From contig CANGME010000011.1 of assembly GCA_947455145.1 (NCBI GenBank), positions 1 to 60,181 on the forward strand: 60,181 nucleotides of DNA. The letters are read 5' to 3'. The stretch comes from Comamonadaceae bacterium (lineage in GTDB: Bacteria > Pseudomonadota > Gammaproteobacteria > Burkholderiales > Burkholderiaceae_C). Below the pieces are notes generated by a model. The model saw nothing but the letters and a program-made list of their open reading frames with translations. It made no database searches and had not been told where the DNA came from. Numbering within the stretch: position 1 is the first letter of the stretch; each line of letters starts with the position of its first letter. Below, in pieces: positions 1 through 8,328 of the stretch. A program made the translations under genes and the position numbers.

Positions 1-65
1 GCGGTTTTGGTTTCGTTTTCGACGCGTTTAACAATCACGCGGTCAGCCAGAGGACGCAGTTTCAT
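1..65 (-). CDS. groES: Co-chaperonin GroES, N-terminal fragment
   Basis: Only the first 21 codons lie in the window; the gene runs off the left edge. The minus-strand translation begins MKLRPLADRVIVKR, the standard GroES opening. GroES is the heptameric lid of the GroEL folding chamber in the cytoplasm. A strong Shine-Dalgarno (AAGGAG on the minus strand, about positions 71-76) precedes the ATG. The upstream CIRCE operator independently supports a heat-shock chaperonin operon, presumably groES-groEL with groEL beyond the edge. The identification is secure despite the short fragment. Confidence 0.93.
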   Translation of the reverse strand, partial: MKLRPLADRVIVKRVENETKT

Positions 66-159
66 GGGGAATCTCCTTCAGTTTGAAACAAGGGGTGGGA
101 AAACCGGAACACCAACACGTGGTGTGCTGGTGTTCGTTAAAACAGCTTGGCTGGTGTTG

Positions 160-186
160 TTAGCACTCATGTCAAGCGAGTGCTAA
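160..186. promoter_or_regulatory. CIRCE operator (HrcA binding site)
   Basis: A perfect inverted repeat TTAGCACTC-N9-GAGTGCTAA matches the CIRCE consensus exactly. CIRCE is bound by the repressor HrcA, which is released on heat shock when GroEL is titrated by unfolded protein. It lies about 95 bases upstream of the groES start codon and touches the predicted -10 box, so bound HrcA would block the promoter or early transcription. Match and spacing are seen directly; HrcA control is inferred from the known family. hrcA itself is not in the window. Confidence 0.96.
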
Positions 187-213
187 TGATAAGGCCTTTT
201 GAGAGGAATTCAA
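186..213 (-). promoter_or_regulatory. Predicted groES promoter
   Basis: On the minus strand TTGAAT (208-213) and TATCAT (186-191) are separated by 16 bases, a plausible sigma-70 -35/-10 pair reading toward groES. The CTTGAA and CCTTATCAT portions also loosely resemble a heat-shock sigma-32 promoter. The -10 box shares one base with the CIRCE operator, a common arrangement for HrcA-repressed groE operons. This is a prediction from sequence only. Confidence 0.55.
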
Positions 214-445
214 GCCCTGTGCTTTACAAAGATCGCTGCTGTCGAAGACGTGGCGCAGGTACACCTTTGCGTCAACTGCGTCCGGCGCTGACGCCAAAGT
301 CAGCGGGTCACTCGGCCTAAGCGGCCTCTTGAGCATTTGCGCATGGGAGCTTGGATGCCTCAAGCCATAGACCATCGGCAGCAGAACTAAAAAACAGGCA
401 CACCAGAAGCGATTGCATAGGGTGTTGGATAGACATTTGGGATGT
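187..445. other. Intergenic stretch without a supported gene
   Basis: Between the CIRCE operator and the end of the reductase-like gene I see only the groES promoter. A 109-codon open frame crosses here on the minus strand, but it has low-complexity composition, no recognisable domain, and runs into the neighbouring gene in another frame, so it is not called. No terminator with a clear T-run was found for the upstream minus-strand gene. Confidence 0.5.
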
Positions 446-1363
446 TTAAGTCCGATTGAGCTGTTCGCGCAGGCCATGTGCCTGTGCCTTGCCCAGATCA
501 AACTCAGCCCGAAGCTGGGTGATGGTTTCAGCCGACAAGCGCTCGATGTTGCAGTAGTCCAGCTTCCAGTCTGCGTTGTCGCTCCAGCACAGTGGTGACT
601 GCACTGAGGTTCGGGGATCGGTAGCGGATTCGAGCAAGCTCAGCGCCAGTTCCAGCGTTAAATTTTGGGATTGGGCATCATGCGGACGCCCCGCCGCGTT
701 ACCCAGTGGGAAGTCGGAAAACAATAGCCGTGGCACGCCCACGTGCTCCACAATATCCTTGGCGCAGCCCATGATGACGGTGGCGATTCCACTGGCCTCT
801 AGCAAGCGCGCAATTAAAGCCAGACTTTGGTGGCAGACCGGACAATTGGGCACCAGCAACACGGCGTCTACCGCATCAGCTTGGCAGCGAGCCACGATTT
901 CTGGGCCATCTACTTTCAGCGTGACGCGCTGGCTGCGGTTGGTGGGTGCGCCGTGAAAGCGCGGCGCTAAGCTGCCCACGCGCCCCGAAGCAGCAACGCG
1001 GCGCAGCGCCGCCAGAGGGAAGTAGCTGGCGAGGTCTGCGGCGGTGGTGTGGTGCCGGTCAATGGCCACGTGGGAGATGCGAAGATCGTGCTCTTTCGTC
1101 GTGTCGCCTGAATAAACGCGGTAGAACTTGGCCTGCGCGTTGTAAGGCGCACCTGGTCCTTGCTCGCCCTTGCCTGCCATGTAGGGTGCTGCGGTGGTGA
1201 CCAAGCCCACCTGGCATTGGGATAATGGCTTGGACAGGGGCTGAAACGGCACCTCGGAAAAATGTGCCCATTCATAGGGCGTACCGTAACCAAGTCCCTG
1301 GTAATAGCTGCGCACGCGATGCAGGTAGGGGATGGGCGGATCGAGGTTCACAATAGATCTCAA
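446..1363 (-). CDS. GrdB/PrdB-like reductase family protein (Cys form)
   Basis: About 305 residues related to the selenoprotein B (GrdB) and D-proline reductase (PrdB) family. The family pattern is visible: GLVTTAAPY near residue 55, then a His/Asp-rich segment (ISHVAIDRHHTTAADL), GSLAPRFHGAPTNRSQR, and the redox-site region LLVPNCPVCHQSLALIARLLE followed by GIATVIMG. Clostridial enzymes carry selenocysteine at the redox site; this protein has CPVC, so it would be a selenium-independent form. Substrate and physiological role in an aerobic betaproteobacterium are not known to me. The start is uncertain: the open frame can begin at a TTG (1363) or a GTG (1351), and no strong ribosome site is seen. 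It is transcribed away from the sialidase-like gene, with about 87 bases between them. Confidence 0.7.
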   Translation of the reverse strand: MRSIVNLDPPIPYLHRVRSYYQGLGYGTPYEWAHFSEVPFQPLSKPLSQCQVGLVTTAAPYMAGKGEQGPGAPYNAQAKFYRVYSGDTTKEHDLRISHVAIDRHHTTAADLASYFPLAALRRVAASGRVGSLAPRFHGAPTNRSQRVTLKVDGPEIVARCQADAVDAVLLVPNCPVCHQSLALIARLLEASGIATVIMGCAKDIVEHVGVPRLLFSDFPLGNAAGRPHDAQSQNLTLELALSLLESATDPRTSVQSPLCWSDNADWKLDYCNIERLSAETITQLRAEFDLGKAQAHGLREQLNRT

Positions 1364-1450
1364 GCAGCGGAATTTGGTCGTGGACTTGTTGAACTAATAT
1401 GCAATGATAGCGGCCCACTAGGTTAACCACCGCTGTCAACAAGCTGCCCC

Positions 1451-2644
1451 GTGTCTGACACATTTCTTCTTTTGCTCAGTCGATCTTTAACACTTCGCAC
1501 CGTGATGGGCGTGAGCCTGTGCGCCTTGTTACTGGGCATGGATCTAGGGCAGCGCGATCCCCTACCACCTCAACCGCTCGGGGCCTGGCCGGTCAGCTCG
1601 GCTGCCGTTAGCGGAGATTTTGCAGGCCAAACCCTGACCCTCAGGGGCCGGGGCCTGATCCCCATGCCCGCCAACACGCCTGCGGCCCATGCCAGCACCT
1701 TGCTCCCTATGCCAGCCGACCATCCTGCTGCACTGATGGCATTTTGGTTCGCGGGCTCGCGTGAGAGTGGGCCGGACGTTCAGATTGCGGCCTCGCAGTT
1801 TGAGCGGGTCACGCAGACCTGGAGCGATGCGCGCTTTGTGGTTCGGCGCAATCAGGGCGGGCGACAGCGAACAGGTTCTGGTGTGCGCCGCTTGGGCAAC
1901 CCGGTGGCTTGGCTGGATGCGCGGGGCCGGATTCACCTCTTCGTCGTAGCCACGGGTTTGGGCGGTTGGGCGGCAGGGCGAATTTTGCATTTGAGGCAGG
2001 TGGGTGAGAGTCGGGATTTTTCCTCGCTGGAGTTTGAAACCATGCGGGTGTTGCCGCTGTCTTGGGTGTGGAACACCAGTTTTCTGGTGCGCACCACACC
2101 CTTGCCGCTGGCCGATGGCGGCATGATCTTGCCCGCCTATTTTGAGTTGGGCATCAAATACCCGGTGGCATTGCGCTTTGATGCGGCGGGCGAATTCCGG
2201 GGCATGGTGCGCATTTCCAGCCTAGGCCATTTGTTGCAGCCCGCGTTGCTGATGCGCAGTGAAACCGATTGGCTGGCCTTGATGCGCGACAGCAGTGCCG
2301 ACAAAAAAATCAAGGTCGCACAAACGCGCAATGGCGGGCGCGTCTGGCAAGACCTGCCGGACTTGGCTCTGAACAACCCCGATGCCGCCATTGCCGGGCT
2401 CACGCTCGCGCCGGGGCGCATGGTACTGGCCCACAACGCCTTGCCTGATTCGCGTGCCGTGCTGGACTTGAGTGCTTCCAGCGATGGCTTGAACTGGACG
2501 CGTCAGCTGAGCTTGGCTCAGGGCGATAACCGTGCCGAATTCTCTTACCCCTCACTGGCCTGGGCGGACGACAGCCTGTGGGTGAGCTATACCGATCACA
2601 GGCGCGCCATTGCCTGGCAACGTCTGACACTGAGTCGCCCATAA
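1451..2644 (+). CDS. Sialidase-like (BNR repeat) exported protein
   Basis: A 397-residue protein with a hydrophobic N-terminal segment (about residues 18-32) that may act as a signal peptide or anchor, followed by a beta-propeller-like sequence resembling the BNR/sialidase superfamily. Supporting segments are PLADGGMILPAYFELG, the QTRNGGRVWQDLPD repeat, which resembles an Asp-box (SxDxGxTW) in degenerate form, and SYPSLAWADDSLWVSYTDHR near the C-terminus, typical of exo-alpha-sialidase-like proteins. True sialidase activity is not shown; many relatives are uncharacterised. The start chosen is GTG at 1451; an in-frame ATG lies at 1504. The next gene begins 15 bases after the stop and encodes a membrane protein, so the two are probably co-transcribed and may work at the cell surface together. 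Confidence 0.65.
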   Translation: MSDTFLLLLSRSLTLRTVMGVSLCALLLGMDLGQRDPLPPQPLGAWPVSSAAVSGDFAGQTLTLRGRGLIPMPANTPAAHASTLLPMPADHPAALMAFWFAGSRESGPDVQIAASQFERVTQTWSDARFVVRRNQGGRQRTGSGVRRLGNPVAWLDARGRIHLFVVATGLGGWAAGRILHLRQVGESRDFSSLEFETMRVLPLSWVWNTSFLVRTTPLPLADGGMILPAYFELGIKYPVALRFDAAGEFRGMVRISSLGHLLQPALLMRSETDWLALMRDSSADKKIKVAQTRNGGRVWQDLPDLALNNPDAAIAGLTLAPGRMVLAHNALPDSRAVLDLSASSDGLNWTRQLSLAQGDNRAEFSYPSLAWADDSLWVSYTDHRRAIAWQRLTLSRP

Positions 2645-2659
2645 GCAGGGTTGAACACC

Positions 2660-3352
2660 ATGGATTGGTCTCACTTTTTCACCCTCTTGTTGTCAACGGA
2701 TGTGCCGCGTCTACCGGACTTGGACGTGTTGCGCTGGGGGCGGCGCTTGAGTTGGGGCCTGGTGCTGGCGGGCTTTGGGCTTTTGCTGCTGCGTCGCCGT
2801 TGGCCGCATGCGCCGCACTGGGCGCAGCTAGGCTGGGTGGGCTTGATGCTGGTGAGCGTGTGTTTGCCGGGCCAGTGGACGCCTTCTTTTTGGTTGGGGC
2901 TGGCGTTTCAGTCTCCTAGTGTGATGACGACAGTGCTGCTCTTGTGCGTGAGCGTGTCGCTGCTGTGGCCGGGTGTTTGCCATTGGCCGAACCCGGTGCA
3001 AGTGCAGGGGTTGTGGCGCTTGGGTCTGGGGGGTGTGGTGTTGGGCTGGGTCTTGCTGCTGGACACCTTTGCGCTGTGGCCGATGTCACTTTATTCTTTT
3101 GGTTTCAGCCCCGCAGCAGTGTTGGTTGTGGCCCTGTGTGCCGTCGTGCCTTGGGTGATGGGGCAGGCACAACCGACCTGGCGTGTGTCCATGGTGTTAA
3201 TGGGCAGCGTGCTCTTTGTGCACGTCGTGCTGCGCTTGCCTACCGGCAATGTGTGGGATGCGTTGCTGGACCCGTTGCTGTGGGTTGTGCTGCAAGTTGC
3301 TTGGCTGGCCCGTGGCTTAAGAGTGCTTCAAGGGCGAATGAAGGGCGACTAA
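2660..3352 (+). CDS. Integral membrane protein of unknown function
   Basis: About 230 residues, with roughly six hydrophobic segments separated by short Arg/Trp-rich loops. No catalytic motif or named domain was recognised. The ATG at 2660 is preceded by AGCAGGG at a sensible distance; a TTG at 2651 would add three residues. It follows the sialidase-like gene closely in the same direction, which suggests one transcript and a shared, unknown envelope role. Its 3' end faces the convergent glycosyltransferase gene with only seven bases between, so no separate terminator is visible. Confidence 0.7.
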   Translation: MDWSHFFTLLLSTDVPRLPDLDVLRWGRRLSWGLVLAGFGLLLLRRRWPHAPHWAQLGWVGLMLVSVCLPGQWTPSFWLGLAFQSPSVMTTVLLLCVSVSLLWPGVCHWPNPVQVQGLWRLGLGGVVLGWVLLLDTFALWPMSLYSFGFSPAAVLVVALCAVVPWVMGQAQPTWRVSMVLMGSVLFVHVVLRLPTGNVWDALLDPLLWVVLQVAWLARGLRVLQGRMKGD

Positions 3353-3359
3353 AGAGCGT

Positions 3360-5228
3360 TTAGCGTGACGTGGTGCCTTCGATCAGCCACTCGCGCTTGA
3401 ACAGCCATTCTTGGGGCTGCCACAGGTTGTCGAGCCGCACTTCACCGCTCAGGTAACGGCTTTTAAGCAGCCAGCGCTGGCCCAGCACGCGACAGCCGGG
3501 TGCGCATGGCGGGGCGGCTTCAGTCGGTTCGCCTTGAGCCCAAACCACGGCTTCATGTTTTGCCAATAACGAATCCAGTTGTTGAGTCGGCGTCATCGGT
3601 ATTGAACCGGGTACGACGCGGGCTGTAGCACGCGCTTCGGTGTCATAAGGCGCAAAAGCGTGTTGACCTGGCAGCAGAAATTGAAAGCGCTCAAATTGCC
3701 CGTTGAAGCTGTTGGGCACGGCGATGTGGGCGTGGGTTGGTAATGAGGCCGAGACCTCTGCGGCATAGCGACCCAGTGGGCCGTCCAGTGGTGCGACCGT
3801 GAGGTTAAACGTGGCGTACACCAGCAGGCTGGTCAGTACGGCCCCGGTGCGGTTTCTGTCTGGTTTGAATATGCAGGCAATCAACGTCAGCATTCCCAGG
3901 CCCACGGCGGCCAACACGGCGCTGAATTCCCCTGCGCTGAGCAGCCCCAAATCGTGGCCTACCCAGGCGATGCGGCCCAGCACAACGGCGATGAAACTAG
4001 ACAGCAACAGCGTGGGTATGAACCAGGTTCGCGCAATGCTGCGCCAGTTCAGCGCGATCAATATCGCCACCGCAGGCATGGCCGGAATCACGTAGCGTGC
4101 CGAGCGTTGGCTGGGCAGGGTGAACACCACCAGCCACACCGCTACCCAAGCCAGCAAGATGGCCATGTGGGGTGAAGCAAGGGATGTACGCACGCCTGTA
4201 GTACGAATTTTTCTTAAACCTACCCAAACCAGACCGATGACGATAAAAGCCAGCAGACCCGCGTTGACGGCGTAGGCCAGCAACTGCGCCCAGATGCTGG
4301 AGCCGCCGCCGAGCAGGGCCTCGCGCCAGTAATTTCGTTCGTCAGAGAACTTTCCCGCGTTCTCTGCCACCACAAACTCTTGCCACACGGCGGCGGGGTC
4401 GGGGTCGAGCACAAACCACAGGGCAAAGACGCCCAAGGCCAGCGCGGCGCTGAAGCTCACTTTCAGTGTGGTGACCATCATCACCCGCAGGTTGACTTGG
4501 GGTGCACTGAGCAGCAGGGCCAGCCACCACGCCGCTGCTGCCGGGGCAATCAGAGCGAAGGATTTATAGGCTAGGCCCAATCCCAGGCCCAGACCGAACA
4601 GGGCGTGCATGGCCCAGCTCGTCCCATGCGCTTGAGGTTGGAGACGCCGTTCGGGCTGAGCCTGTTGAAGCCCTTCGACAAGCTCAGGGTGAACGGAATT
4701 GGGTTGATTGAAGGTGAATCGCATCCGCTGCCACAACAAGCCCACTATAGGCAGGCTCAGCCAAAAGGTTTCAGGCGCACTCGTCAGAAAAGGTCGGCTG
4801 TAGCGAAAGGTGCTGAGAAAGGCCAGATAGACGCAAGCGGCAATTAGGCCGTCGCGCGTGCTGCGGGTGATCAATCGCGTTGTCCAGCCTACAGCGGCGG
4901 CCATCAGCAGCGTGTAGATCAGGCTAGGGGCACGCAGGGCCCACAGTTGCCAGTGCTGACCCCAGTCGCCCGCCACCATGGCTTGCCAGATCAACAAAGG
5001 GGGTTTGGTGTTGCGCGTGCCTTCCAAGGCAGAGGCCAGAGGCAACCAGTGGCCGGTCTCTGCCGTCATGCGCGCAATGTGGGCATAGACCATCTCGTCG
5101 CCATTGCTGGGGATGTACTGTCCACCCAGACCAAAAATATAAACCGCGATCGCCAGTAGCAGCAAAGCCAACCAAATAGCGGTTTCACTGGATTCCCGCC
5201 TGTGTGGGAATGACGGGAACGAAGCCAT
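3360..5228 (-). CDS. GT39/ArnT-like membrane glycosyltransferase
   Basis: A 622-residue polytopic membrane protein of the dolichyl-phosphate-mannose/ArnT type (GT-C fold). The acidic DE motif expected in the first periplasmic loop is present (SNGDEMVYAHIAR, D44-E45), followed by NTKPPLLIWQ, typical of ArnT-like enzymes. Such proteins move a sugar from a polyprenyl-phosphate donor to a lipid or protein in the periplasm; donor and acceptor are not predictable here. It is the last gene of a run metK-GT9-GtrA-GT39, and the GtrA partner fits a lipid-linked sugar system. Two foreign-looking repeats lie inside the frame: one shapes residues 5-14, the other encodes NSVHPELVEG and its flank near residue 180. 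The frame stays open through both. Confidence 0.85.
   Translation of the reverse strand: MASFPSFPHRRESSETAIWLALLLLAIAVYIFGLGGQYIPSNGDEMVYAHIARMTAETGHWLPLASALEGTRNTKPPLLIWQAMVAGDWGQHWQLWALRAPSLIYTLLMAAAVGWTTRLITRSTRDGLIAACVYLAFLSTFRYSRPFLTSAPETFWLSLPIVGLLWQRMRFTFNQPNSVHPELVEGLQQAQPERRLQPQAHGTSWAMHALFGLGLGLGLAYKSFALIAPAAAAWWLALLLSAPQVNLRVMMVTTLKVSFSAALALGVFALWFVLDPDPAAVWQEFVVAENAGKFSDERNYWREALLGGGSSIWAQLLAYAVNAGLLAFIVIGLVWVGLRKIRTTGVRTSLASPHMAILLAWVAVWLVVFTLPSQRSARYVIPAMPAVAILIALNWRSIARTWFIPTLLLSSFIAVVLGRIAWVGHDLGLLSAGEFSAVLAAVGLGMLTLIACIFKPDRNRTGAVLTSLLVYATFNLTVAPLDGPLGRYAAEVSASLPTHAHIAVPNSFNGQFERFQFLLPGQHAFAPYDTEARATARVVPGSIPMTPTQQLDSLLAKHEAVVWAQGEPTEAAPPCAPGCRVLGQRWLLKSRYLSGEVRLDNLWQPQEWLFKREWLIEGTTSR
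4647..4696. repeat. 50-bp imperfect palindrome inside the GT39 gene
   Basis: Two 24-base arms (4647-4670 and 4673-4696) are inverted copies, 19 of 24 positions matching, separated by CC. The right arm contains CTTCGACAAGCTCAGG, a motif I recall as part of an interspersed repeat in many proteobacterial genomes. It lies in the coding frame of the GT39 gene on the minus strand and is translated as HPELVEGLQQAQPER with flanking residues, so it forms an inserted loop rather than a disruption. Only one copy was found in this window. Confidence 0.75.
5187..5217. repeat. dRS3-like repeat at the start of the GT39 gene
   Basis: The core ATTCCC-N8-GGGAAT (5192-5211) has exactly the spacing of the neisserial dRS3 repeat, and the flanks (TGG before, GACGGG after) match the longer form I recall as scattered through many beta- and gammaproteobacteria. 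It lies within the first 15 codons of the GT39 gene and gives the peptide SFPHRRESS. dRS3 copies in Neisseria serve as targets for phage and element insertion; that use here is only analogy. Confidence 0.7.
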
Positions 5229-5233
5229 GGTCT

Positions 5234-5731
5234 TTAGCCCTTGTTACGGTGGCGAAAAGTCCAGCGGTCGTTGGTGATGAAGTTGCTCACGCTGGCGATC
5301 AGGATGGCGATTAGATTGGCCAGCATGTAGTGCATGTAATGCGCCAACCACAGGGTGAGGGTGTATTGCAGCGCGATGCCGATCCACGAGGCCGTGGCGT
5401 ACTGCACCAACTGGGCCAGCAAATGGCGTTTGGAAATGGCGTCTTCTCGCTGGCTGGAGGTGGCGTGCTGGCGGTCTGACCAGGTCCACAAGCGGTTCCA
5501 GGTGAAGTTGTTGATGGTGGCCAAGCCAATGGCCAGTGCCAGCGAGAAATAAGGCTTGCTGCCCGGCGGTTCGAAGGTGTTGAACAAAAATTCATGCGCC
5601 GTGTAGAGAACCGCGAGATTGATCACCGTGCCGCTGGCACCGACCAGCCCGAAGCGCACGTAGCGAAAGCCGTGCAGCCAGTCGATCAAACGCAACAGGC
5701 GTTCTTGCAGGGAGAGGGCGGTCGCGCTCAT
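5234..5731 (-). CDS. GtrA family membrane protein
   Basis: About 165 residues with four hydrophobic segments and the GtrA-like opening FRYVRFGLVGASGTVINL, followed by a central NNFTWNRLWTW motif and a C-terminal SNFITNDRWTF repeat of the same type. GtrA family proteins are thought to help move polyprenyl-linked sugars across the inner membrane for surface glycan modification. The start at 5731 ([13 protein letters not shown]) is chosen because its ATG overlaps the stop of the upstream GT9 gene in an ATGA, and because the longer frame upstream has no family resemblance. It is followed five bases later by the GT39 gene, its likely functional partner. Confidence 0.87.
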   Translation of the reverse strand: MSATALSLQERLLRLIDWLHGFRYVRFGLVGASGTVINLAVLYTAHEFLFNTFEPPGSKPYFSLALAIGLATINNFTWNRLWTWSDRQHATSSQREDAISKRHLLAQLVQYATASWIGIALQYTLTLWLAHYMHYMLANLIAILIASVSNFITNDRWTFRHRNKG

Positions 5732-6975
5732 GCCGGAGCTGCAGTTGGTGTTTGCAGGGCGTGCAAGGCATCTGCCAGCACGGGGTCGGGCGCTATGCGC
5801 TTGAGGCACTGGTTGTCGCCGTCGCAAAAGGTCAGACGGTGGTTGTAGGCCGACAAGCAGGGCGAGCAGGCAATGCCCGACTCATAAACCCGTGAGCGCG
5901 GCCCTAGGGTGCCTGGCAGCGGGCCATAGAGCTTGCCGGTCTCAGGCCCGAAAAACACCAGGGTGTGAATCGGCGTGAGACTGGCAAAGTGGCCGGGGCC
6001 GCCGTCGTTGGTCAGCAGCAAATCGCAGGCATGAAACAGCATGAGCAGCTCACGGATGCTGCGCGTGTAGCCAGTCAAATCCACACACAGTGTGCTTTGC
6101 GCACGGGTTTGCAAATCTTGCGCCAGCGCCGCGTCACTGCGTAGGCCAATCAGGCCCACGGCGTGACCGGCATCGGTCAGTCCACGCGCCACCCGGGCGT
6201 AGTGTTCCACAGGCCAAGCGCGCTCGGGCAGGATGCCGCCGCCCGCGTACATCAACACGATTTTGTGACCCCTGATCTGGGGGTGATCGCCCAAAAGTTG
6301 GGCGCGGTAAGCCGCCAGCTCTGCGGCCTCAAAAGGGACGGACAGGCCGGTCTCGGTTGGCAGTTCGCGGATCGGAGCCGCCTTGTTGCGCGGTGTGCTG
6401 TCACTGCCCAACGCATCGACCAGCGAGAGAAACTGCTTGCTGATGTGCTGGTAAGGGTTGTAGGGAATGGCGCGGTTGATGAAGCTGCCACGGTACAGGC
6501 CTTCTTGCGTGTGCGGCGTGAAGCCCGCGCGCAGAGGTGCTCCGGTCATGTAGGACAGCAGGCTGCTGATGCGCGAGAACAGTTCGCAGTCGATCACCAC
6601 GTCCAGCGGCAAGCGGCGCATCGCCAGGCTCACGCGCCAGATGTCGCGCAGCAGGTTCAGGCCGGAGCTGTCGTCCAGCGCGTGCAGGTGCTCGCTCTTG
6701 GCCAAGCCCAGCAGGATGGAGACTTCTTGGTTTTTCTTGAGCTGCAACACATGCACCGTAGCGCCAGGGTAGCGCTGGCGCAGCGCAGCAAACATGGGGC
6801 CGGCCAGCACGATGCTGCCCATCTCGGACAGCAGGATGACCAGAATGTGGCGTGGCTCAGAGGTGATGCCAGCGGGAGCCTGGCGCGTGCCCATGAGCCG
6901 CGCCCAAACCGACACAGCGCCGCACAGAAGCTGGCCCACCCAGCGATCAATCCAGCGTTGTGTTTGGAGCTTCAT
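5728..6975 (-). CDS. Glycosyltransferase family 9 (heptosyltransferase-like)
   Basis: A 415-residue GT-B enzyme resembling the LPS heptosyltransferase/GT9 family. Visible features are the N-terminal [21 protein letters not shown]-type opening near residue 50, a mid-protein glycine-rich turn ([13 protein letters not shown]) and the C-terminal nucleotide-sugar region [16 protein letters not shown] Cys-rich tail ([20 protein letters not shown]) resembles that of other GT9 proteins. It probably adds a sugar to LPS core or a related glycan on the cytoplasmic face. The start overlaps the metK stop and its stop overlaps the gtrA start, both as ATGA, so translation is likely coupled through the metK-GT9-GtrA run. 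Confidence 0.85.
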   Translation of the reverse strand: MKLQTQRWIDRWVGQLLCGAVSVWARLMGTRQAPAGITSEPRHILVILLSEMGSIVLAGPMFAALRQRYPGATVHVLQLKKNQEVSILLGLAKSEHLHALDDSSGLNLLRDIWRVSLAMRRLPLDVVIDCELFSRISSLLSYMTGAPLRAGFTPHTQEGLYRGSFINRAIPYNPYQHISKQFLSLVDALGSDSTPRNKAAPIRELPTETGLSVPFEAAELAAYRAQLLGDHPQIRGHKIVLMYAGGGILPERAWPVEHYARVARGLTDAGHAVGLIGLRSDAALAQDLQTRAQSTLCVDLTGYTRSIRELLMLFHACDLLLTNDGGPGHFASLTPIHTLVFFGPETGKLYGPLPGTLGPRSRVYESGIACSPCLSAYNHRLTFCDGDNQCLKRIAPDPVLADALHALQTPTAAPA

Positions 6976-8150
6976 AGGCCTGCTGCCGCTTTCAGGAACT
7001 GGGCTTTATCGGTGCGTTCCCAAGTGAACTCCGGCTCTTCGCGGCCAAAGTGGCCGTAGGCGGCGGTCTTCTCATAAATCGGGCGCAGCAAGTCCAGCAT
7101 CTGGATGATGCCTTTGGGGCGCAGGTCGAAGTGTTCGGTGATCAGCGCGGCGATTTTTTCGTCCGAGATCACGCCCGTGCCTTGGGTGTTGACCGTGATG
7201 TTCATGGGCTGTGCCACACCAATCGCGTAAGCCACCTGAATCTCACACTTGGTCGCCAAACCAGCAGCCACGACATTCTTGGCCACATAACGAGCGGCGT
7301 AAGCGGCCGAGCGGTCCACCTTGCTTGGGTCTTTGCCAGAGAACGCGCCGCCGCCATGTCGGCAAGCGCCGCCGTAGGTGTCCACAATGATCTTGCGCCC
7401 GGTCAGGCCGCAATCCCCCTGGGGGCCGCCAATGACGAAACGGCCGGTGGGGTTGATCAAATACTTGGTGTTGATGAGCCACTCTTTGGGTAGAACGGGT
7501 TTGATGATGTCTTCGATCACCGCTTCGATGAAGGCGGGCTTCATCTTGGCACCGTCGCTCATCTCGGGCGAGTGCTGGCTGGACAGCACCACGGTGTCGA
7601 TGGAGTGGGGTTTGCCATCGACATAGCGCATGGTGACCTGGCTTTTGGCGTCGGGGCGCAGGAAGGGCAGGCGACCATCTTTGCGCAGTTGCGCTTGGCG
7701 CTCGACCAGACGGTGGGCGTAATAGATCGGCGCGGGCATCAGCTCTGGCGTCTCGTTGCAGGCGTAGCCGAACATCAGGCCCTGGTCGCCCGCGCCGATG
7801 TTGAGGTGGTCGTCGCTGGCATGGTCCACGCCCTGGGCAATGTCGTTGCTCTGCTTGTCGTAGCAAACCATCACGGCGCAACCTTTGTAATCGATGCCGT
7901 AATCGGTGTTGTCGTAGCCGATGCGCTTGATGGTGTCACGGGCGACTTGGATGTAGTCCACATGCGCGTTGGTTGTGATCTCACCGGCCAACACCACCAG
8001 ACCTGTGTTGGTCAATGTCTCAGCGGCGACGCGTGAACGTGGGTCTTGTTTGAAGATCGCGTCCAGGATTGCGTCCGAGATTTGGTCAGCCACCTTGTCG
8101 GGGTGACCTTCAGAGACGGATTCGGATGTAAATAGGTAGTCGTTCGCCAT
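6972..8150 (-). CDS. metK: S-adenosylmethionine synthase
   Basis: A 392-residue protein matching MetK throughout. It makes S-adenosylmethionine from methionine and ATP in the cytoplasm, as a tetramer using Mg2+ and K+. Seen motifs are [17 protein letters not shown] at the N-terminus (ATP-binding His), [12 protein letters not shown], the glycine-rich [19 protein letters not shown], and the closing [11 protein letters not shown]. Length is normal for the family. The gene is divergent from the LpxL-type gene with a 178-base spacer holding a palindrome at 8222-8237. It heads a minus-strand run into glycan genes; the sharing of a transcript with GT9/GtrA/GT39 genes looks positional rather than functional. 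Confidence 0.97.
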   Translation of the reverse strand: MANDYLFTSESVSEGHPDKVADQISDAILDAIFKQDPRSRVAAETLTNTGLVVLAGEITTNAHVDYIQVARDTIKRIGYDNTDYGIDYKGCAVMVCYDKQSNDIAQGVDHASDDHLNIGAGDQGLMFGYACNETPELMPAPIYYAHRLVERQAQLRKDGRLPFLRPDAKSQVTMRYVDGKPHSIDTVVLSSQHSPEMSDGAKMKPAFIEAVIEDIIKPVLPKEWLINTKYLINPTGRFVIGGPQGDCGLTGRKIIVDTYGGACRHGGGAFSGKDPSKVDRSAAYAARYVAKNVVAAGLATKCEIQVAYAIGVAQPMNITVNTQGTGVISDEKIAALITEHFDLRPKGIIQMLDLLRPIYEKTAAYGHFGREEPEFTWERTDKAQFLKAAAGL

Positions 8151-8221
8151 GTTTCAAAGCTCCAAAGTAGTTAAGACGCGTTGCTTGGGCTTTGGGGCCT
8201 TCGGCGAACGCTTTAGCAGAT

Positions 8222-8237
8222 TTGTCAAAATTGACAA
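8222..8237. promoter_or_regulatory. Perfect 7-bp palindrome in the metK/lpxL spacer
   Basis: TTGTCAAAATTGACAA is a perfect inverted repeat (7-base arms, 2-base centre). On the minus strand its TTGTCA half is followed 16 bases later by TAAAGC (8210-8215), a weak -35/-10 pair aimed at metK, so a repressor bound to the palindrome could control metK. Which regulator would bind is unknown; SAM-metabolism regulators are possible but no consensus can be confirmed here. Confidence 0.4.
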
Positions 8238-8328
8238 GGCACAATCGGTGCACTCTCGTGCGGCGTCTGTGTGTCGCCCTGCAAGTAGTTCGATAACTCA
8301 GCGACTTTTTAATTTTATCCCAGTCACG

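Noticed and set aside
172-501. 109-codon open frame on the minus strand near groES
   Set aside because: No domain, odd composition, overlaps the groES promoter and the end of the reductase-like gene in another frame; treated as a chance frame.
8151-8328. Possible SAM-responsive riboswitch upstream of metK
   Set aside because: The leader is short and I could not fit any known SAM riboswitch core; only the palindrome is reported.
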